Below the pieces are notes generated by a model. It was not told where the DNA came from. It saw only the letters and a program-made list of their open reading frames with translations, and ran no database searches. Positions 5,978-9,925 of a DNA stretch of 9,925 nt are shown piece by piece. The stretch is from JBGTKH01 sp041744735. GTDB lineage: Bacteria; Planctomycetota; Planctomycetia; Pirellulales; Pirellulaceae. The stretch spans positions 1 to 9,925 of the forward strand of contig JBGTKH010000676.1 of the NCBI GenBank assembly GCA_041744735.1, written 5' to 3'. Within the stretch, counting starts at the first letter, position 1. Each line of letters opens with the position of its first letter. The translations under genes and the position numbers were made by a program.

Positions 5978-8218
5978 ATGGCTACCCTCGCAGACAGTCT
6001 CGTTTCCAGTTCTTCGCGGGCGCTGAAGCTGCGGATGCGGTCGGACTTGTCTGCGCGGCGGCATTTCTATCAGGGGCATCCGTTCTTCGTTGTCAAAGAG
6101 CCCGTGGGCTTGAAATACTTCCGCTTTCAAGAGGAAGAGTACGCGATCCTCCAGATGCTCGACGGACAATCGAGTCTGGAGGACATTAAAGAGCAGTTTG
6201 AAGAAGAGTTCCGCCCGCAGAAACTGACGCTGCCCGACTTGCAACAATTCATCGGCACGTTGCATCGCAGTGGCCTGGTAATCGGCGATGCACCGGGGCA
6301 AGGCCGCCAACTCAAGAAACGCCGCGATCAACAAGTCTGGAAGCGCCGCTGGGCCGCATTGTCCAACGTCTTCGCACTGCGCTGGCGCGGCATCGACCCC
6401 GAGCGGCTGCTGAACTGGCTGTACAAATACACGTCGTGGCTGTTCGCGCCGACGGTGGTGCTCTTCTGTTGTATGCTCGGCGTGTCGGCGTTGCTGCTGC
6501 TGGCGATTCAGTTCGACGTGTTTCGCGCGCGGCTGCCGGCGTTTCACGAATTCTTCGGGCCGAGCAATTGGATTTATCTGGGCACCACGCTGGCGATTGT
6601 CAAGGTGCTGCACGAGTTCGGCCACGGACTCTCCTGTAAACATTTCGGCGGCGAGTGCCACGAGATGGGTTTCATGCTGCTGGTACTTACGCCGTGCTTG
6701 TACTGCAACGTCTCCGATTCGTGGATGCTGCCGAACAAATGGCGTCGCGCCGCGATCGGCGCCGCGGGCATGTATGTGGAACTCGTGCTGGCTTCGGTCG
6801 CCACGTTCCTGTGGTGGTTCAGCGAGCCGGGCTTGTTGAATCACGTCTGCCTGAGCGTAATGTTCATTTGCTCGGTAAGTACCGTGCTGTTCAACGGCAA
6901 CCCGCTGCTGCGGTTCGACGGCTATTACATTCTGGCGGACATCGTCGAGATTCCGAACCTGCGTCAAAAATCGAGCGAAGTGCTCCGCCGCTGGGTCTTC
7001 CAATGGTGCCTGGGTTTAGAACAACCCGAGGACCCGTTCCTGCCGCGCCGCAATCAAATCTTCATGGCCTTGTACACGGTCGCGGCGGTCATTTATCGCT
7101 GGGTGATTGTGCTGTCGATTGTGATCTTTCTAACGCAAGTATTCGAGCCGTATGGGCTGAAGATCGTCGGCCAGGCGATCGGTCTGGTCGGCCTGTTCGG
7201 TTTGGTCGTTCAGCCCATTTGGCAGTTGGCAAAATTCTTTCACGTACCGGGGAGGATGCACGAAGTGAAGCGTCACCGAGTTATTGCGACGCTGGCGATC
7301 GTCGGGTTCATCGTCGCGTCGGTGGTTTACATACCGCTGCCGCATTACGTGCGCAGCACGCTGGAGATTTCGCCCGAAGGCGCCGCGTCGGTGTTTGTCG
7401 ACGTTCCCGGAAGGCTGGACGAAGTGCTGGTCGAGCCGGGCAAGTACGTCGAGGCCGGCGAGCCACTGGCCATTCTCAGCAACATCGATTTGGACATGAC
7501 GGTCGTGGAGCTTGAAGGCCGCCGCGATGAAGCTCGCGTGCAACTGAACAGCCTTGAGCAGCAGCAGGTTTACGAACCGCGCGCGTCGCAGCAGATTCCA
7601 CAAGTGCGCGAAACGCTGGCCTACCTTGAACAGCAATTGAAGGAAAAGGAAGAGCAGCGCAAGCGATTGGTCTTAGTCGCGCCCAAATCGGGCACCGTGT
7701 TCCCGCCACCCGCGCGTCCAGCGCGCCGCGACCCGAACGGCACGTTGCCCACTTGGTCCGCCACACCGTTGGATGATCGCAACGAAGGCGCCATGCTCGC
7801 TCCCGGCGACTTGTTCTGCCTCATCGGCGACCCGGAAAAGTTGGAGGCCGTGCTGGTGATCGATCAGACGGACATCGAATTGGTCCAACCGCAACAGCCC
7901 GTTCGCATCAAGCTGGATTCGCATGCCGGCACAACCTACCACAGCAAGGTCGTCGAAATCGCCAAACGTGAGCTGCGCGTGACCCCGAGCAGCTTGTCAA
8001 ACCAAGCAGGCGGCGAACTGGCCACGCGGACCGATCCCACAACCGGACAGCAGCGGCCGCTGAGCACGTCGTATCAGGCCCGCGCACCGCTGACCGAGCG
8101 GGACGACATGCGGCTACAGATCGGCCTCCGCGGACAAGCGAAGATCTACACCGGCTATCAACCGCTGGGCTGGCGCATCTGGCGCTACCTGGCTCAAACG
8201 TTCCATTTCCACATGTAG
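5978..8218 (+). CDS. PqqD-like / M50 site-2 protease / HlyD-like fusion protein
   Basis: This 746-residue polytopic protein has three parts. Residues about 27-103 resemble a PqqD-type winged-helix domain (FRFQEEEYAILQMLDG, then helices ending HRSGLV). The membrane part spans about 152-453. It contains the zinc protease motif HEFGH at 212-216 and the second site-2 protease motif NPLLRFDGYY at 308-317, where D314 should be the third metal ligand. Helices are visible at about 152-180, 197-215, 226-240, 258-305, 368-395, 402-425 and 435-453. The periplasmic part (454-746) has lipoyl halves at about 470-505 and 563-613 around a coiled coil, then a barrel. A proline- and arginine-rich insertion (576-603) splits the second lipoyl half. 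Related M50-HlyD fusions include the YydH type, associated with peptide processing or export. ATG 5978 is the first start after TAA 5954; no ribosome site is visible. It may instead act as a peptide-binding transporter scaffold. Confidence 0.92.
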   Translation: MATLADSLVSSSSRALKLRMRSDLSARRHFYQGHPFFVVKEPVGLKYFRFQEEEYAILQMLDGQSSLEDIKEQFEEEFRPQKLTLPDLQQFIGTLHRSGLVIGDAPGQGRQLKKRRDQQVWKRRWAALSNVFALRWRGIDPERLLNWLYKYTSWLFAPTVVLFCCMLGVSALLLLAIQFDVFRARLPAFHEFFGPSNWIYLGTTLAIVKVLHEFGHGLSCKHFGGECHEMGFMLLVLTPCLYCNVSDSWMLPNKWRRAAIGAAGMYVELVLASVATFLWWFSEPGLLNHVCLSVMFICSVSTVLFNGNPLLRFDGYYILADIVEIPNLRQKSSEVLRRWVFQWCLGLEQPEDPFLPRRNQIFMALYTVAAVIYRWVIVLSIVIFLTQVFEPYGLKIVGQAIGLVGLFGLVVQPIWQLAKFFHVPGRMHEVKRHRVIATLAIVGFIVASVVYIPLPHYVRSTLEISPEGAASVFVDVPGRLDEVLVEPGKYVEAGEPLAILSNIDLDMTVVELEGRRDEARVQLNSLEQQQVYEPRASQQIPQVRETLAYLEQQLKEKEEQRKRLVLVAPKSGTVFPPPARPARRDPNGTLPTWSATPLDDRNEGAMLAPGDLFCLIGDPEKLEAVLVIDQTDIELVQPQQPVRIKLDSHAGTTYHSKVVEIAKRELRVTPSSLSNQAGGELATRTDPTTGQQRPLSTSYQARAPLTERDDMRLQIGLRGQAKIYTGYQPLGWRIWRYLAQTFHFHM

Positions 8219-8355
8219 CGATTGTACCGAAGAGAATCGTTTAACGGCGTTTAACGTCGGCCGCTGATGAAACCCCAAGGGGCAGGAATTCGTAAGCTAT
8301 CGTGAAGTAAGTGAGTTCGTGTCGAACCACTCGTTTAGTAAGTTGATTTTGACCC

Positions 8356-8361
8356 AAGGAG
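8356..8361 (+). promoter_or_regulatory. Strong ribosome binding site of the DUF3467 gene
   Basis: AAGGAG with a 9-base spacer to ATG 8371 is the best Shine-Dalgarno match in the window. The large genes around it have weak or no such site, so this small gene is probably translated at a higher level. Confidence 0.8.
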
Positions 8362-8370
8362 AAGAAGCGC

Positions 8371-8748
8371 ATGGCTAAGACCCTCGACAAGACCGAAGGC
8401 ACCACGGAAACCCCAATCGCAGAAATCCCCAAGCCCGCTGCCGCACCGCAGCAGCCGGCTCAGCAGAACGTCCAGCTCGAAGTGGACGATGCGAAGATAA
8501 CCAATTCGTATGTCAATTTTTGCCGCGTCACGGGCTCGCCGGAAGAGCTAATCGTGGATTTCGGCCTCAACCCGCAGCCGATGGGCATTCCGACCAAGCC
8601 GATCACGGTCGATCACCGCATCGTCATGAACTTCTTTACGGCTAAGCGTTTGCTGGCCGCTCTGCAGATGTCGATCCAACGCCACGAAGCCGTGTTCGGC
8701 GTGCTGGAAACCGACGTCCAACGTCGCGTGCGCCGCGTCAACGACTAA
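8371..8748 (+). CDS. DUF3467 domain protein of unknown function
   Basis: This 125-residue protein has a low-complexity N-terminal tail rich in Pro, Ala, Gln and Thr (about 8-33), then a DUF3467 domain at about 36-118. Recognisable landmarks are NSYVNFCRVTGSPEELIVDFG (46-65), a proline-containing loop, VDHRIVMNFFTAKRLLAALQ (80-99) and the final helix IQRHEAVFGVLETDV. The family is widespread in bacteria and its function is not established. There is no signal peptide or membrane helix, so it should be cytoplasmic. It lies 152 bases after the M50 gene, with its own strong ribosome site and a terminator 24 bases downstream. It could be an independent small transcript or the last gene of the cluster; no clear promoter was found in the gap. 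Length and start fit the family well. Confidence 0.9.
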   Translation: MAKTLDKTEGTTETPIAEIPKPAAAPQQPAQQNVQLEVDDAKITNSYVNFCRVTGSPEELIVDFGLNPQPMGIPTKPITVDHRIVMNFFTAKRLLAALQMSIQRHEAVFGVLETDVQRRVRRVND

Positions 8749-8771
8749 GCTCGTCCGTCGCAATGAACACC

Positions 8772-8811
8772 AACAGCCGGGTTGCTCGCCGCAACCCGGC
8801 TGTTCGCTTTT
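8772..8811 (+). terminator. Rho-independent terminator after the DUF3467 gene
   Basis: A perfect 14-base stem (aacagccgggttgc at 8772-8785 with 8791-8804) closes a 5-base loop and is followed within 3 bases by TTTT at 8808-8811. It lies 24 bases after the stop codon. There is no A-run on the other side, so it should act mainly on the + strand. Confidence 0.88.
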
Positions 8812-8822
8812 GGAGAAACTAC

Positions 8823-8927
8823 GAATTACAAATTACGAAGAACAACGGAATGGGCAGTGACGCCAGTGACCATCGTAGTGTGTGCTTCGTCATTTTTTCG
8901 CAATTCGACATTCGTAATTCGTAATTC
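8823..8927. repeat. Inverted repeat with 17-base arms between convergent genes
   Basis: The arms gaattacaaattacgaa (8823-8839) and ttcgtaattcgtaattc (8911-8927) are reverse complements with one mismatch, separated by 71 bases. Each arm is itself a near-duplicate of an attac/gtaat unit. The right arm ends 4 bases from the stop of the minus-strand barrel gene. The word ttcgacattcg beside the right arm links it to the repeats at 5826-5936. Confidence 0.7.
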
Positions 8928-8931
8928 TCTG

Positions 8932-9925
8932 TTACCACGACAGTTCAAGCCCGCCCGTGGCTCCGTGGTAAAACGCTTGCCCGCCGTCGTGCAGCATTAC
9001 GGGTCGGTTGCCAAAGAATGGATCGCTGTTGAAGTTGTCGGGAGCCAGCGCGACGCCTTCGATTAACACCACCTGATAGCCGCCGCGGATCGTGCAGCGC
9101 GGTGAGATGTGGAACAGCGCAAAGCCGCCCGCCTCGCCCACGAAGCTAATGTTGTTGGCGCTGATGAATTCGCGAGCCGAATCCGGCAAGCCGCCTGGTG
9201 TCGAGGTGACGGTCGTGGTCTGCCGAGCGTCGTTTCCAAAGACACCTGACTTCAACTCCCCGCCGAATTTCAATCGCGACGTTAGGCACACATTCAGGTC
9301 GCCGCCGATTTGGAAGCCGATCAAATCGTTGCTGGTGCTGAGCAAGTAGTCCAAACTGGATACGTTGTCCTGCGCGAAGTAGCGGAAGTTCTCTTCGAGA
9401 CTCACATAGCGGGCACCCATCAACAGCGAAGTGTGCACGCGGCAGTTCGGCGACACCCAGCGCCGCCGCAGATTCAACTCGGCACTGTTCAATTCAGAAC
9501 CGTAGCCGATCGATTGCGCGATCGAGTTGCTCGTTTCAGGGAACCCGGCGAAAGGAATCGAGTTTAAGTTGTTCGCCCCGAACACCTGCGCCGACGTATT
9601 CCAATGGAATGTGCCGAAGTAGGTGGCTTCCAAGTTCGTACCCGGTCCGGTCAGCAATTGCAGCGACACGCGGAAGCCGGGCTCGTAATTGAAGTCCAGG
9701 TCGTTGGTGCTCAAAACTGTCGCGCCGCCTTGCTGCGTGAAATTCATCGGCGCCTTTACGACGTCCTCGCGAGACAGATACATGAAGTCCGCCGCCACGT
9801 CGAACCAGCGTGGGTTACAACAGTTCAGGCCCCCCGACGAATTCTCGCGATCGAATACGTCCAGTCCGCCGACCAAGCCCATGCCCAGCGGCCCGCAACG
9901 GCCGTTCGGCATACAACCACCGCAA
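8932..9925 (-). CDS. BBP7-like outer membrane beta-barrel protein, 5' end outside the window
   Basis: The visible C-terminal 330 residues run from the right edge to TAA at 8934-8932. There is an ATG at 9912, but the frame stays open upstream to the edge and codes for Cys-Gly-Gly-Cys just before it. The true start and signal peptide are therefore probably beyond the window. The sequence alternates polar and aromatic residues as in amphipathic strands (WFDVAADFMYLSRED, FRVSLQLLTGPG, LEATYFGTFHWN, MGARYVSLEENFRYF) and ends GATGGLELSW with a terminal aromatic residue, typical of outer membrane barrels. The closing pattern (RGGYQVVLIEGVALAP, then GQAFYHGATGGLE) resembles the planctomycete BBP7 porin-like family. 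The Cys/Gly-rich lead (GGCMPNGRCGP, NCCNP) is also seen in such proteins. It is convergent with the upstream cluster, so it is not in the same operon. A function as porin or structural barrel is not shown. Confidence 0.78.
   Translation of the reverse strand, partial: CGGCMPNGRCGPLGMGLVGGLDVFDRENSSGGLNCCNPRWFDVAADFMYLSREDVVKAPMNFTQQGGATVLSTNDLDFNYEPGFRVSLQLLTGPGTNLEATYFGTFHWNTSAQVFGANNLNSIPFAGFPETSNSIAQSIGYGSELNSAELNLRRRWVSPNCRVHTSLLMGARYVSLEENFRYFAQDNVSSLDYLLSTSNDLIGFQIGGDLNVCLTSRLKFGGELKSGVFGNDARQTTTVTSTPGGLPDSAREFISANNISFVGEAGGFALFHISPRCTIRGGYQVVLIEGVALAPDNFNSDPFFGNRPVMLHDGGQAFYHGATGGLELSW

Noticed and set aside
5903..7003. Long minus-strand open frame (366 codons) opposite the M50 gene
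   Set aside because: The opposite strand encodes the HExxH protease core. This frame is rich in Arg, His and Gln as expected for antisense of GC-rich coding DNA.

Overview
The window looks like chromosomal DNA of a planctomycete, most likely a Pirellulales-type genome. The GC content is moderately high, ribosome binding sites are often absent, and a DUF3467 gene and a BBP7-like outer membrane barrel gene lie close together. The intergenic spaces are filled with degenerate palindromic repeats. This assignment is inferred from protein families and style, not from a marker gene.

Layout. Positions 1-370 hold no convincing gene but contain two palindromic, REP-like elements (14-61 and 255-320). 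Next come a short SecA-like ATPase (371-2344, +) and a 401-base gap with a long imperfect inverted repeat, degenerate 46-base repeats and a weak promoter candidate. Three membrane or envelope genes follow on the + strand: a GAF-GAF-transmembrane-HlyD protein (2746-4806), a periplasmic adaptor of HlyD/RND type (4825-5808), and a large fusion of a PqqD-like domain, an M50 site-2 protease and an HlyD-like region (5978-8218). A small DUF3467 gene (8371-8748, +) has a strong ribosome binding site and is closed by a clear terminator hairpin (8772-8811). The last gene is convergent: the 3' part of an outer membrane beta-barrel protein (8932-9925, -) that runs off the right edge.

How they may work together. 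Three consecutive proteins carry lipoyl/HlyD-type adaptor folds, yet no RND, ABC or MFS pump is encoded with them. Instead the neighbourhood offers a SecA motor stripped of the C-terminal parts a canonical translocase needs, and an intramembrane metalloprotease whose N-terminus resembles a peptide-binding PqqD/RRE fold. This composition suggests a dedicated envelope export or processing machine, with GAF domains as a cytoplasmic sensing input. The families are recognised from sequence. The idea that they form one machine is inference from gene order.
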